From NCBI GenBank assembly GCA_907163345.1, contig CAJQUN010000055.1, forward strand, positions 4,216,001 to 4,280,000: a stretch of 64,000 bases of DNA. The letters are read 5' to 3'. This DNA comes from Haberlea rhodopensis. Lineage: Eukaryota; Streptophyta; Magnoliopsida; Lamiales; Gesneriaceae. The notes under the pieces are model-generated. The model was given only the letters and a program-made list of their open reading frames with translations, did not search any database and had not been told where the DNA came from. Of this stretch, positions 1 to 11,008 are shown in pieces; the first letter of the stretch is position 1, and every line of letters starts with the position of its first letter. Position numbers and translations under genes: made by a program.

Positions 1-205
1 ATTTTGGATAGTATCTACTCTAGGAGTAGTATAAAACTATAGTTGAACACATTCATTGATTGGAATGTAATTAATCCATTTGGTAGTCCTTATTTTTGGC
101 ATGTAATGCTTAAGCTCATAGACTCAACACGTTCTTTTACACTCTGATATTTTATATTAGCTCTATTATGCCTTGATTCCGCACTTAAGGATTAGGGTCC
201 TTACA
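1..205 (+). repeat. Element A, end of 5' LTR
   Basis: This is the last 205 bp of an LTR that starts outside the window. It ends in the chromovirus-type terminus GGTCCTTACA and is followed by a primer-binding site. It is almost identical to 15876-16080, the end of the other A-type LTR. I noticed one substitution (ATATTT against ATCTTT near base 148). The pair therefore belongs to the same young family and probably to one element. Confidence 0.9.
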
Positions 206-209
206 TTAG

Positions 210-221
210 TGGTATCAGAAC
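210..221 (+). other. Element A primer-binding site (tRNA-iMet type)
   Basis: TGGTATCAGAAC lies 4 bp after the LTR end. It differs at one base from the TGGTATCAGAGC seen in B, D, E, F and G, which is the usual complement of the 3' end of plant initiator tRNA-Met. The mismatch may weaken priming. Confidence 0.85.
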
Positions 222-420
222 AGTGGTTAGAGAACCCGGGAACGAGTGAAGGGTAGCCTTAGCATGATTGGCTAGATGCTTACATTTGAAGCATGTTTAT
301 GCATGTGGTGCATATTAATGTATATCCTGTTATACTAACGTGCTTATTCTCATTCCTGTTATCTAACGGCATAACGTATATATATTGCTTTGGAATTGTT
401 GTTAACATTTGTGTTACAGC

Positions 421-1230
421 ATGGCTGCTAATGAGGAGGTTGGAGATGTTGGTAGTGTGAACGCAAGTATTGGACAGGCAAATCCTCTACCTCCACCGGC
501 CTTAGGCATGGAACCCGTAGCTCAGTTATTACTACCAGGTGAGATCAGTCTGACGCAATTTCTGTCTTACCATCCGCCCCGGTTTGAGGGGACAGAGTCC
601 GGAGAAGAGGCTGAAGAGTGGTTGGAAAGACTTGAGCAGATCTTTGTATCGGCTCCTTGTGCTGTTACAGCTTGGCTGAGGCTGGCGGAGTTTCAGTTAG
701 CTAAGAAACCTCTAATGTGGTGGAGGAGCACGGTGATGGAGCTAAGAGCACTAGGTGCTGTGATTGATTGGACACTCTTCAGGACTAGGTTTCTGAACCG
801 GTACTTCTCCGCAGCGGCGAGACAGACGAAGGAGGATGAATTTACCAATTTGAAACAGGGGAACATGACGGTGTCAGACTATGCCATGCGGTACTCTTCG
901 TTACTGAGGTATGTTCCCCACATTGCCACCAATGGGCACGCAAAGATGAGGAATTTTATGAAGGGGTTGAGACCGGAGCTCTATGACCGGGTTATTACCA
1001 ATAACCCAACTTCTTTTGATGATGCTCTCACAAGGGCGGAGCTTGCCGAGCTTGGGGTGGGAGCTTATCCTAGTGCTATGCCACCACCAGTACCGCAACA
1101 GAGGCAGACTAATGACAGCTTGAGGCCCCGAGGAGAGCCATTTAAACCTCGTGGTGCCTCTTCATCTTCGCGATTTGGTGGAAAGAAGTACTTTGGTCAG
1201 AAACAGGATAACAAGAAGAATGGTCGGCCA
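421..1230 (+). pseudogene. Element A gag (capsid), frameshifted before the zinc knuckles
   Basis: This encodes the retrotransposon capsid/nucleocapsid polyprotein. I start it at the ATG in TTACAGCATGG, which is conserved at the same place in B and D. The capsid core carries the typical Ty3/gypsy stretch with EEWLERLEQIF, MWWRSTV, FLNRYFSAAARQ and MRNFMKGLRPEL. Comparison with B and D places a frameshift at about 1210-1235, after a Lys/Asn-rich run. The two zinc knuckles and protease continue in another frame, so the open frame that runs on to 1500 is an artefact of the shift. The copy cannot make a normal Gag-Pol fusion. Confidence 0.85.
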
Positions 1231-3745
1231 ATCGAGGATCTTCACAAGGGGATAGGCCGGGAGAGCCGAGGTGCAACAATTGTGGAGGGCCACATTCTTC
1301 AAACAAATGTCCTGCCTGTTATATCTGTGGCAAGATGGGCCACATCGCTCGGTATTGCCCCACCCGGGGAGGACAGTCAGAGTTTCAGGGCAACATGCCG
1401 AGGTTTGATGACAGGACAGTACACCAGAGGCAGCAGTTTGGGCCTCGACCATCGGGAGGTCGGACAGTGGGACCGTCCCAGGGACAGGTGTATGCGCTGA
1501 CCAGAGAGCAGGCCCAGGCAGCCCCAGAGGAGGTGATCGCCGGTATGTGTCATTTATTTACGTACCCTGCTTTTATTTTGATCGATACAGGTGCCTCCCA
1601 CTCTTTTGTATCGGTGGGTTTTGTGGAAAGACACCATATGCGCACGTCTTCTTTACCCACGCCTCTTTTGGTCTCGACACCCACTGGAAGAAATGTCGTT
1701 GCTGATCAGTTTTTGGCAGATAGACTCATTTATTTTGAGGGCAACGAATTGAGATCAGACTTGATTGTGTTGGGCATGTCAGACTTCGACTGCATCTTGG
1801 GTATTGATATTCTGAACAGATATCAGGCAGTGGTAGATTGCCGACAGAGGACAGTGAAGTTCAGACCTGAGTTGGGCAGTCAGTGGACTTTCTATGGCAA
1901 CGGTTCTCGTGCGAAGATTCCATTGATTTCAGCGATCAAGATGACTCAGTTGTTGGAACGTGGCCACACGGGCTATCTCATTTATGCCGTGGACACGTCT
2001 GGGAAGAGTAAAGAATTGAGAGTTGAGGATGTGCCAGTAGTGGCAAAATTTGCTGATGTATTCCCAGAAGAGATCCCAGGATTCCCACCGGCTAGGGAAG
2101 TTGAGTTTGGGATCGAGTTGTTGCCAGGGACATCCGCTATCTCTCGTGCACCTTATAGGATGGCACCGGCTGAGTTGAGAGAGTTGAAAGAACAGTTGCA
2201 GGATCTCCTTGACAAGGGATATATACGCCCGAGCGTATCGCCTTGGGGCGCACCAGTTCTCTTTGTGAAGAAGAAGGACGGCTCGATGCGGTTGTTCATC
2301 GATTACCGGCAACTGAATAAGGCTACAGTGAAGAACAAGTATCCTCTTCCAAGGATTGACGATCTGTTTGATCAGTTGCAAGGTACCAGGGTGTATAACA
2401 AGATTGATTTGAGATCCGGGTATCATCAGATTCGAGTCAGAGAGGAAGATGTGCAGAAGACAGCATTCCGTACCCGATATGGACATTATGAGTTCCTAGT
2501 GATGCCGTTCGGCGTGACGAATGCTCCAGCGGTCTTTATGAGTCTGATGAACAGAGTGTTTCAGCCGTATCTTGATCAGTTCGTCATTATGTTTATTGAC
2601 GACATTCTCATCTACTCCCGGAGTGAGGAAGAGCATGTGAAACACTTGAGGACAGTGCTTCAGATTCTCAGAGAGCATCAGTTGTATGCTAAGCTCAGTA
2701 AGTGTGAATTTTGGCTGAGCAGTGTAGTGTTTCTGGGGCATGTCATATCGAGCAGCGGGATATCTGTAGATCCCAAGAAGATTGAGGCTGTGATGGAGTG
2801 GGCTGCCCCCATTTCTGTGCCTGAGATTCGGAGCTTCCTTGGTTTGGCCGGGTATTATCGACGCTTTGTCGAGGGCTTTTCGAAGATTGCCAAGCCGCTG
2901 ACACAGTTGACTCAGAAGGGTGTGCCTTTCTTTTGGTCAGAAGCTTGTGAGGAGAGCTTCCAGGAGTTGAAGCACCGGTTGACGACGGCGCCAGTGTTAG
3001 TGATCCCTACGGAGAACTCCAGATTTGCTCTGTATACTGATGCATCACTGCAGGGCCTTGGGTGTGTTCTGATGCAAGCTAAGCATGTGGTAGCTTATGC
3101 ATCGAGGCAGTTGAAGCCGCATGAGACCAGATATCAAGTTCATGACTTGGAACTGGCGGCTATCATCTTCGCCCTGAAGATTTGGAGGCATTATTTGTAT
3201 GGTACTTCATATACCATTTACACGGATCACAAAAGCCTCAAGTTTTTATTCACTCAGGCAGAGCTGAACATGAGGCAGAGGAGGTGGATGGACCTACTCA
3301 AGGACTATGATTGCGAGATAGAGTACCATCCCGGGAAAGCTAATTTGACAGCAGATGCTTTGAGCCGGAAAGTAAGGAGTTCTGCTGAGGACGTCATCCA
3401 TCTGTCGGCTATGATGACCTCCTATTGCCATCTGGGCTATGATTTTGACATTGATGCATCACCTGTGTATGTATCGACCTTGTTAGCTGAGCCAGATATC
3501 TATGAGAACATCAGGAGAGCTCAGAGGTCAGATGATGAGGTTCAGAGGTGGTTATCTTTAGTGCATCTTGGTCAGCCAACGAAGTTCAGAGTGGCCGACG
3601 ACAGATCCTTGAGATTGGGTAACCGTTGGGTGGTTCCTACGCCGGAGCTGCGTAAAGGGATCTTGGAGCGAGCTCATAGTAGCAGACTTAGCATCCACCC
3701 AGGCGGGAAGAAGATGTATAACGATCTGCGTGGTCAGTTTGGTGG
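1231..3745 (+). pseudogene. Element A pol: zinc knuckles, protease, RT, RNase H, integrase N-terminus
   Basis: In order along the frame: zinc knuckles CX2CX3HX4C and CX2CX4HX4C (about 1290-1360); aspartic protease with DTGA at 1584; reverse transcriptase with PRIDDLFDQLQG and catalytic FIDD at 2592-2603; RNase H with YTDAS, YTDHKSLKF and ADALSRK; and the start of the integrase HHCC finger. One RT residue is odd: MRLFIDYRQLN, where B and D have MRLCIDYRQLN. The frame is lost at about 3740 (QFGGKG then stop, against QFWWKRMK in B), and integrase continues in another frame. It belongs to the Tekay/Del-like chromovirus group by domain order and by the chromodomain downstream. Confidence 0.9.
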
Positions 3746-3751
3746 AAAAGG

Positions 3752-4963
3752 ATGAAATCTGATGTCGTCGCTTTTGTAAAGAGGTGTTTGATCTGCCAGC
3801 AGGTTAAGGCAGAGAGACAGAGACCTGGCGGCGAGTTGAGAAGCTTGGAGATACCGAAGTGGAAGTGGGAGAACATTTCCATGGACTTCGTGACTCACCT
3901 GCCGAGGAGTGCTTCAGGCTTTGATGCTATTTGGGTGATTGTGAATCGATTGACTAAAGTAGCTCATTTTATCCCCTATAGCATGACTTTCACCTTTTTG
4001 AGGATGGCGCAGTTGTATATTAGAGATGTGGTGAGATTGCATGGGATCCCCGTTTCCATAGTGTCAGATCGAGATCCGCGATTCACATCTCATTTCTGGG
4101 AAGGCCTTCAGTCAGCCTTGGGAACTGAAGTCAGATTGAGCACTGCTTATCATCCTCAGACGGATGGCCAGACCGAGCGCACTATTCAGACGCTCGAGGA
4201 CATGCTGAGAGCTTGTGTTTTGGAGTTCGATGTTTCTTGGCAAGATTCAGTGCCTTTGGTAGAGTTTTCTTATAACAATAGCTACCAGGCGAGTATTCAG
4301 ATGGCTCCGTTTGAAGCTCTTTATGGCAGACGGTGTAGATCACCCTTGTGTTGGGATGATTTGGACCGCAGATCGGTCGGAGGACCGGAATTGATTCGGG
4401 AGATGGAAGAGAAGATAAAGACGATAAGGCAGAAAATGAAAGCGGCCCAGGACAGACAGGCAGCTTATGCAAATAAACGGCGGAGACCGTTGGAATTTCA
4501 GTTGGGAGATAAGGTCTTTTTGAAGATCTCGCCTTTCAGAGGCGTTGTGCGATTTGGGATGCGCGGGAAACTGTCTCCGAGGTATGTTGGACCGTACGAG
4601 ATTTTGCAGCGCATTGGCACCTTAGCTTACCGACTGGCTTTGCCGCCTTCTTTATCTGGTATACATGATGTGTTTCATGTATCGATGCTGCGGAAGTATG
4701 AGCCGGATCCGTCGCATGTTTTACAGCCTTCCGAAGTTCAGTTAGAATCCGATGTGTCTTATGTGGAACGGCCTGTCAGAATTCTGGATCGAGCAGACCG
4801 TAGACTTCGGAACAAAATGATACCTATGATCAAGGTTCAGTGGGATCGCAGGGGTGTCGAGGAGGCTACGTGGGAGACGGAGCGGCATATGGTGCAGCAC
4901 TACCCGGAACTATTCTCTGGTATGTGTTTATGTTTAGTTTCCTTTTGGGGTAAGTGCATGTGA
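3752..4963 (+). pseudogene. Element A integrase and chromodomain part
   Basis: This fragment continues pol after the frameshift. It has the second cysteine pair of the zinc finger (CLICQQ), the DDE integrase core (ISMDFVTHLPR, VSDRDPRFTSHFW, YHPQTDGQTERTIQ), the GPY/F module (GPYEILQRIGTLAYRLALP) and a C-terminal chromodomain (VKVQWDRRGVEEATWETE). Chromodomains of this group are thought to steer integration toward particular chromatin. The reading frame runs past the stop used by B because of a small change near 4921, which adds a short tail after YPELFSGM. Confidence 0.88.
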
Positions 4964-4978
4964 TTTCGAGGACGAAAT
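4963..4978 (+). promoter_or_regulatory. Pre-PPT hairpin ATTTCG-AGGA-CGAAAT, element A
   Basis: A 6-bp perfect inverted repeat with a 4-nt loop. The same hairpin sits just upstream of the polypurine tract in B, C, D, E and G. In A the polypurine tract that should follow is missing, because foreign sequence begins a few bases later. Confidence 0.7.
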
Positions 4979-4982
4979 CTTG

Positions 4983-5063
4983 AATGAGTTACCGTAGACA
5001 GTAAAATCATCCATGAACACCTCTAAAATATGCTCAATAAACTCAGAAAAGATGCTAACCGTA
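4983..5063 (-). mobile_element. Athila/Tat-type RT fragment (left part, FMDD box)
   Basis: Read on the minus strand, this stretch encodes FSEFIEHILEVFMDDF followed by TVYG, the region around the catalytic FMDD of an Athila/Tat-type Ty3/gypsy reverse transcriptase. It directly continues the RT fragment that ends at 16081, once the LTR between them and one CCGTA copy are ignored. On its left it abuts the tail of element A with no LTR or polypurine tract, so a deletion or rearrangement joins the two here. Confidence 0.82.
5059..5063. repeat. Target-site duplication CCGTA (left)
   Basis: CCGTA lies immediately before the A-type LTR and again immediately after it at 16081. The Athila/Tat RT frame reads on across both flanks, so this is a genuine 5-bp target duplication around the LTR. 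Confidence 0.85.
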
Positions 5064-5847
5064 TGTGATATCCCCGAAATGGTTAATTGCATTTGGGCAT
5101 TAATTGTGATTATATGATTAATTATGGTGGTAATTAATTATGTGTTGGAATTATTATGTTGAAATGTTTAGTCACATGGTAGATGTGATCGGGTTGCATT
5201 TCCGGGTGCATGTTGGGCATGTTGGGAATTATGGTTGGAAGCATGATTTATTTGCCTTGGTTAATTAGAAATCATGTGTTTAATTGATATTTCGGTGCAT
5301 TTGGTTTAATGCTTTGGAAAAATATCATGTTGGGGTGTTTTGTACACCATGATTTGTGGATTGCATTTTAATTAAACTCAACACTTTTATTCCCCAACCC
5401 CACCTCATCCACTCTCACTTTACCTTTACCAAACAACACCCAAACCCTTCCCCTTTCTCTCCATTTTCGAGTTCAAGCTTTGGGGTGAAGAGAAACCTTT
5501 CAAAAATCTTGATTTGTGGAGTATATTGAGTGATTTGAGGTCCCCAAGAGGTATGGATACCTCATGGTTAATTTTGTTGTGTTTTGTTTAAGTTTGGTAT
5601 GATTTTGAAGGGTTTTGAAATGGGTTTGTGTTGGGTTGTTGTGGGTTTGGTTATATGTTGGATTTATACTTGTTTTGAAGTATATTTTGGTGGTTTATGT
5701 TGCATTTGATGTTGTTGGTTTGTTGGGTTAAGTGTTGGTATGGATTGGAAGGTTTTTGGGAGCAAAAATGGTGAAAATCGCATGTCTGTGCGAGGCGATC
5801 GATCGCCTGAAAAGAGGCGACCGATCGCCAAGGGACAGTAGCATTTT
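5064..5847 (+). repeat. A-type LTR, first part (interrupted by element B)
   Basis: It begins TGTGATATCC and carries the usual chromovirus LTR layout: an AT-rich start, a C-rich stretch near 5395-5460, then the first copies of the GGCGATCGATCGCC palindrome. Element B is inserted inside that palindrome cluster. The LTR resumes at 14819. The total LTR length without B is about 2046 bp. Confidence 0.9.
5796..5830. repeat. CGATCGATCG palindrome cluster, A LTR (left piece)
   Basis: One perfect GGCGATCGATCGCC and one variant with a C replacing T (GGCGACCGATCGCC) lie 10 bp apart. The cluster continues at 14830 beyond element B. Confidence 0.85.
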
Positions 5848-6604
5848 TGTGATATCTCCGAAATAATTAATTGCAATTTGAGGCGTTAATTATGTTTATG
5901 TGATATTATGGCGATAATTAGATTATGTGTTGGGACTAATTATCTTGGAATAATGCTTGTCACATGGTAGGAGTGACCCGGTAGAGCATTTCGGGGTGCA
6001 TGTTGTACGTGTGAGGAATCTAGGGTGTTAAAATGGTTTTAATGATATGGGTTGTGTTTATTTGGGAAAACATAATTTTTATAGGGATTTTGATGCATTG
6101 TGGTAAAATGCTTTTAAAATATCATGTTGAGGTATTTTCTATATCATGCTTGTGTCTTGATACACATTTAAAAACCATATCATGGCATGAGCCACTTGCA
6201 TACCCCCTTTACATCACATCACCCTCTCCTTATCATCTTTTGCCCCAAAACCTCATCCATCCATCTTATCTCTTGCAAGAATACTTTCCATTTTCGTTTC
6301 TACATCTAAAGGAAAGGGGAAAACTTAGTGAAAGGGTTCATTTGGTGTTTTCTTGCTACAAACTTGGAGCTCAAAGGGTAAGCTACCACCTTGGTTGAGT
6401 TTTGTTGAGTTTTGATTGGGTTTATAGCTTATTTTTGGGGATTTAAGGGTGGATCTTGGTCCAACATCTTGTTATGTTTGGAAGTTGCATTTTAAGGCTG
6501 TTTTATAGCTTTAAGTTGAGCATGGTGGTTGTTCTTGGTTGTGCTTGTGTATAGGTGGGGTTGGAAGCTCATTTAAGGAAATTTCTCGCGTGAACAGGGC
6601 GTCT

Positions 6605-6820
6605 CGATCGATCGGGAAATGGGTCCGATCGATCGAGCAAGGCAGTGTCTGCCCAAGGCGAGGAATGAGCTTACCAATCGATCGAGATTTTATCCCGATC
6701 GATCGGTGTGTGTAATCTCGATCGATCGAGATAAACTTTCGATCGATCGGCGGAGGCAGTACTTGGATGCCTGTTTTCCTTCACTTGGCGATCGATCGGG
6801 ACTTGGGGCCGATCGATCGG
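6605..6820. repeat. CGATCGATCG palindrome cluster, B 5' LTR
   Basis: Seven perfect CGATCGATCG decamers and one single-base variant (AATCGATCG) lie in about 215 bp. They are arranged as facing pairs separated by 12-60 bp. The 3' LTR copy has eight perfect sites. Confidence 0.92.
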
Positions 6821-6985
6821 AAGGTTTATAAATGTGAATTTTGGGATTTTGTTCTAAATATTGATGTTTTTGGTAATGGTTCAATTATGGGTTTCTAATA
6901 TGGGTTCATGTGATTGTGTAGAACCATCCCAGGTAGCCACACAACAAAGGAGATAAAGTTCCACAATATCTCCACTTTTGGAACC

Positions 6986-7010
6986 AAGGTACGTAGTGAG
7001 ACGTACGAAC
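6986..7010. promoter_or_regulatory. GTACGT/ACGTAC hairpin motif, B 5' LTR
   Basis: AAGGTACGT, a 6-nt loop AGTGAG, then ACGTACGAACA. The arms GTACGT and ACGTAC are perfect reverse complements. The same element recurs in every LTR here that is complete over this region, with different loops. Confidence 0.8.
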
Positions 7011-7228
7011 ATCGGACGGTAAAACGTATCTATTACGCTTTGTATTGATTATGCACTATGGTTGTGCACATAGAATTGATTATGCATTGTGGTTGCATAT
7101 GGGGTAATGTTTATACATCATGGATTGTATACATGATTGGTCAGGCATTTTGGTTGCATGTGTATATTGGATGCATTGTTGCATGTGATTGTGAGTCAGG
7201 AAGTATATTCCAGTAATGAAGAATACTT

Positions 7229-7431
7229 ACCGCTAGTGGCGTAGCGATGTGAATACTTGCCGCTGTCATACCGTAGCGATGAGAGAATATTTGCCGCTAA
7301 TATGAAGCGAAGAACACGACCGCTGTCATATTTATAGCGAGGGATATTAGTGCCGCTGGTATTGTCTTAAGCGAGGGGTATTTCCGCTGTCATGATAACG
7401 CGAGGGGTATTATGCCACTGATATAATAAGA
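7229..7431. repeat. CGCT/AGCG mini-hairpin array, B 5' LTR
   Basis: About six repeats of the form GCCGCT, 7-14 AT-rich bases, AGCGA, each able to fold into a 4-5 bp stem. Spacing is irregular, about 25-35 bp per unit. It recurs at 14104-14306 in the other LTR, in A and C, and inside E, F and G. Confidence 0.8.
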
Positions 7432-7942
7432 CTCGGGATTGAACACGGCATATATATGGGAATCAGTGCATGTCATGACATACATTGTTGGTAATATAAT
7501 CTACTGATTATCATTTGGTACAGGGATAACCCAAGGGAGCATTTTAAATGTGTTACATACAGGAAGTGAATCACATTTATAATTATGCATTTGAATTGCT
7601 GTCATATCGTTGTGTATATGATTTTATACATGCTCATGGTTTTGGGGTTGTTCCTGTAGGTACTTTTGGGCGGAAGGGCTAAGGCGAGTTGGTGCAGTGA
7701 GCTAGTGTGGAGTGCTCTTGTAGCAGGCACATTCTTTTGTATAGTATCTACTCTAGGAGTAGTGTAAAACTATAGGATTAACATTCATAGTTAAGAATGT
7801 AATTAATCCATTTTGGATCTTTATTTTGGCACTGTAATTTATTAGCTCAGAGCATCGACACAACCTTTATACTCTGTTTATGTATGGAAATTTTTAATTA
7901 CGCCTTTAGTCCGCACTTAAGGAACTAGGGTCCTTACATTAG

Positions 7943-7954
7943 TGGTATCAGAGC
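7943..7954 (+). other. Element B primer-binding site (tRNA-iMet)
   Basis: TGGTATCAGAGC begins 4 bp after the 5' LTR. This is the standard complement of the plant initiator tRNA-Met 3' end. Confidence 0.92.
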
Positions 7955-8150
7955 AGTGGTTAGAGAACCCGGGAACGAGTGAAGGGTAGCCTTAGCATGG
8001 TTGGCTAGGTGCTTACATTTAAAGCATGTTTATGCATGTAGTGCATATTGATGTATATCCTGTTATACTAACATGCTTATTATCATCCCTGTTATCTAAC
8101 GGCATAATATATATTCTTGTTTGGAGTTGTTTTAACCTTTGTGTTACAGC

Positions 8151-11000
8151 ATGGCTGCTAATGAGGAAGTCGGTGATATGGGGAGCATGAATGCTAGTGT
8201 TGGACAGACAAACCCTCTACCTCCACCGGCAGTAAGCATGGAACCAGTGGTTCAGTTATTGCTACCTGGTGAGATTAGCTTGACTCAGTTTCTATCGTAT
8301 CACCCACCTCGGTTTGAGGGAACAGAGTCCGGAGAGGAGGCTGAGGAGTGGCTGGAAAGGCTTGAACAGATTTTTGTATCAGCTCCTTGTGCTGTTACAG
8401 CTTGGCTGAGGCTAGCGGAGTTCCAGTTAGCAAAGAAACCTTTAATGTGGTGGAGGAGCACTGTAATGGAACAGAGAGCACAAGGTGCAGTGATTGATTG
8501 GACGTTTTTCAGAACCCGGTTTCTGAACCGGTACTTCTCGGCAGCAGCAAGACAGACGAAGGAGGATGAGTTTGCAAGTTTGAAACAAGGAAGCATGACA
8601 GTGTCCGACTATGCCACGCAGTACTCTTCGTTACTGAGATATGTTCCACATATTGCCACCAATGGGCATGCCAAAATGAGGAATTTCATGAAGGGACTGC
8701 GACCGGAACTTTTTGATCGGGTTATTTCCAACAAACCCACTTCTTTTGATGATGCCCTCACCAGAGCGGAGCTAGCAGAGATCGGGGTCGGCGCCTATCC
8801 GGACGTTACACCCCCACAAGTCCCACCGCCGCGGCCAATGTCTAATAATCTGAGGCCACGAGGAGAATCATTTAAACCTCGTGGGGCTTCTTCTTCATCT
8901 TCTCGATTTGGTGGGAGAAGAATGGATAACAGGAGGGGCGGTGCGCCTAACAACAGAGGGCAGACTCAAGTGAATAGGGGTGGAGTAGTGAAGTGCCATT
9001 TTTGTGGAGGACCGCATCACATGCGAGACTGCACTGCTTGTTATAAATGCGGCCAGATGGGCCACATATCCCGGTTTTGTCAGAATAGTGATGGTCAGGT
9101 AGATCTGAGAGGAGGCAGAGGGAGGTTTTCTACCGGTACAGTACAGCAGAGGCCACCGATGGTACCTCGTCAGGGGGGAGGACAGGTGATGGGGCCACCC
9201 CAGGGACAGGTCTATGCATTGACCAGGGAGCAGGCCGATGCAGCTCCAGAGGAGGTTATAGCTGGTACGTGCCTATTATTTACATATTCCGCCTTTATTT
9301 TGATAGACACAGGTGCTTCCCATTCCTTTGTGTCTGCGGACTTTGTGGCGAGACATCATATGTGCACGTCTCCGTTACCCACGTCTCTCTTGGTCTCGAC
9401 ACCCACCCGAAAGAAAGTTGTTGCGGATCAGTTTCTAATGGACTGCCTCATTTATTTTGAGGGCAATGAGGTGAAGGCAGATTTGATTGTTCTGAGCATG
9501 TCAGATTTCGACTGCATTGTGGGCATCGACATTCTGAACAGATATCAGGCAGTAGTGGATTGCCGACAGAGGACAGTACAGTTCAGATCTCATTTGGGAG
9601 TTCAGTGGATTTTCTATGGCAACGGTTCTCGTGCGAAGATTCCGTTGATCTCGGCAATCAAAATGTCCCAACTATTGGAACGTGGACACATGGGCTATCT
9701 CATTTATGCCGTGGATCTGTTGGGAAAAAGCAAGGAGTTAAAAGTGGAGGACATACCAGTAGTAGCGGAATTTGCTGATGTGTTCCCGGAGGAGATTCCA
9801 GGATTCCCACCGACTAGGGAAGTCGAGTTTGGGATTGAGTTATTACCGGGGACATCCGCTATTTCTCGTGCCCCTTACCGAATGGCACCGGCAGAATTAA
9901 GAGAACTGAAGGAGCAGTTACAGGAACTCCTTGATAAAGGATATATACGCCCTAGCGTATCGCCTTGGGGCGCACCAGTTCTTTTTGTAAAGAAGAAGGA
10001 TGGTTCGATGCGGTTGTGCATCGATTACCGACAACTGAATAAGGCTACGGTAAAGAACAAGTATCCTCTTCCAAGGATTGATGATCTGTTTGACCAGTTG
10101 CAAGGTACCAGACTTTATAGCAAAATTGATCTGAGATCCGGGTACCACCAGATACGGGTCAGGGAGGAAGATGTACAGAAGACAGCATTTCGGACTCGGT
10201 ATGGACATTACGAGTTCTTAGTAATGCCGTTTGGTGTGACGAACGCCCCGGCTGTCTTTATGAGCTTGATGAATCGGGTGTTCCAACCCTCTCTAGATCG
10301 ATTTGTCATCGTATTTATTGACGATATACTCATCTACTCCAGGAGCGAGGAAGAGCACGTGAAACACTTGAGGACAGTGCTCCAGATCCTCAGAGATCAC
10401 CAATTATATGCCAAGCTCAGCAAGTGTGAGTTTTGGTTGAGTAGAGTAGTATTTCTGGGGCATGTCATATCCAACAGTGGGATTTCTGTGGACCCCAGGA
10501 AGATTGAGGCTGTGATGGAGTGGGCTGCACCCACTTCTGTACCCGAGATTAGGAGTTTCCTTGGTTTGGCTGGCTATTATCGACGCTTCGTCGAAGGATT
10601 TTCGAAGATTGCTAAGCCACTGACTCAGTTGACTCAGAAGGGGATACCGTTTTATTGGTCTGAGGCTTGTGAGCAGAGCTTCCAGGAACTGAAGCACCGG
10701 TTGACCACAGCACCTGTTTTGGTAATTCCCTCAGAGAATAAGAGGTTTGTTCTGTACACTGACGCGTCACTTCAGGGCTTGGGATGTGTATTGATGCAAG
10801 ATAAGCACGTGGTAGCTTATGCATCAAGGCAGTTGAAACCGCATGAGGCTAGGTACCCAGTCCACGATTTGGAGTTGGCGGCTATTATATTTGCCCTGAA
10901 GATTTGGAGGCATTATCTGTATGGTACCTCCTTCACCATTTATACAGATCATAAGAGCCTGAAATTCTTGTTTACTCAGGCAGAATTGAATATGCGTCAG
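8151..11000 (+). CDS. Element B Gag-Pol: capsid, zinc knuckles, protease, RT, RNase H (frame lost near the end)
   Basis: A single Gag-Pol frame of about 950 residues from the conserved ATG after TTACAGC. The capsid core is followed by zinc knuckles at residues 282-294 (CHFCGGPHHMRDC) and about 297-310 (CYKCGQMGHISRFC). The aspartic protease active site DTGA is at 386-389. Reverse transcriptase has FIDD at 722-725. RNase H has YTDAS from 869 and DLELAAIIFALK. Gag packages the RNA, protease cuts the polyprotein, and RT plus RNase H copy RNA into DNA. The frame breaks at about 10996-11006, where one base seems to be missing in CAGAGAGATGG. RNase H and integrase continue in another frame from about 11009. 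This is the only break I see in B, so it could be a recent mutation or a base-calling error. Confidence 0.93.
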
Positions 11001-11008
11001 AGAGATGG

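Larger units (their letters stand above)
5848..7938 (+). repeat. Element B 5' LTR
   Basis: It runs TGTGATATCT to GGTCCTTACA. In order it contains a C-rich tract (6180-6260), the CGATCGATCG cluster (6605-6820), the conserved GTAGAACCATCCCAGGT block (about 6919), the GTACGT/ACGTAC hairpin (6989-7007), an array of CGCT/AGCG hairpins (7229-7431), and a terminal module with CAGGGATAACCC and the CTCTAGGAGTAG motif. Confidence 0.95.
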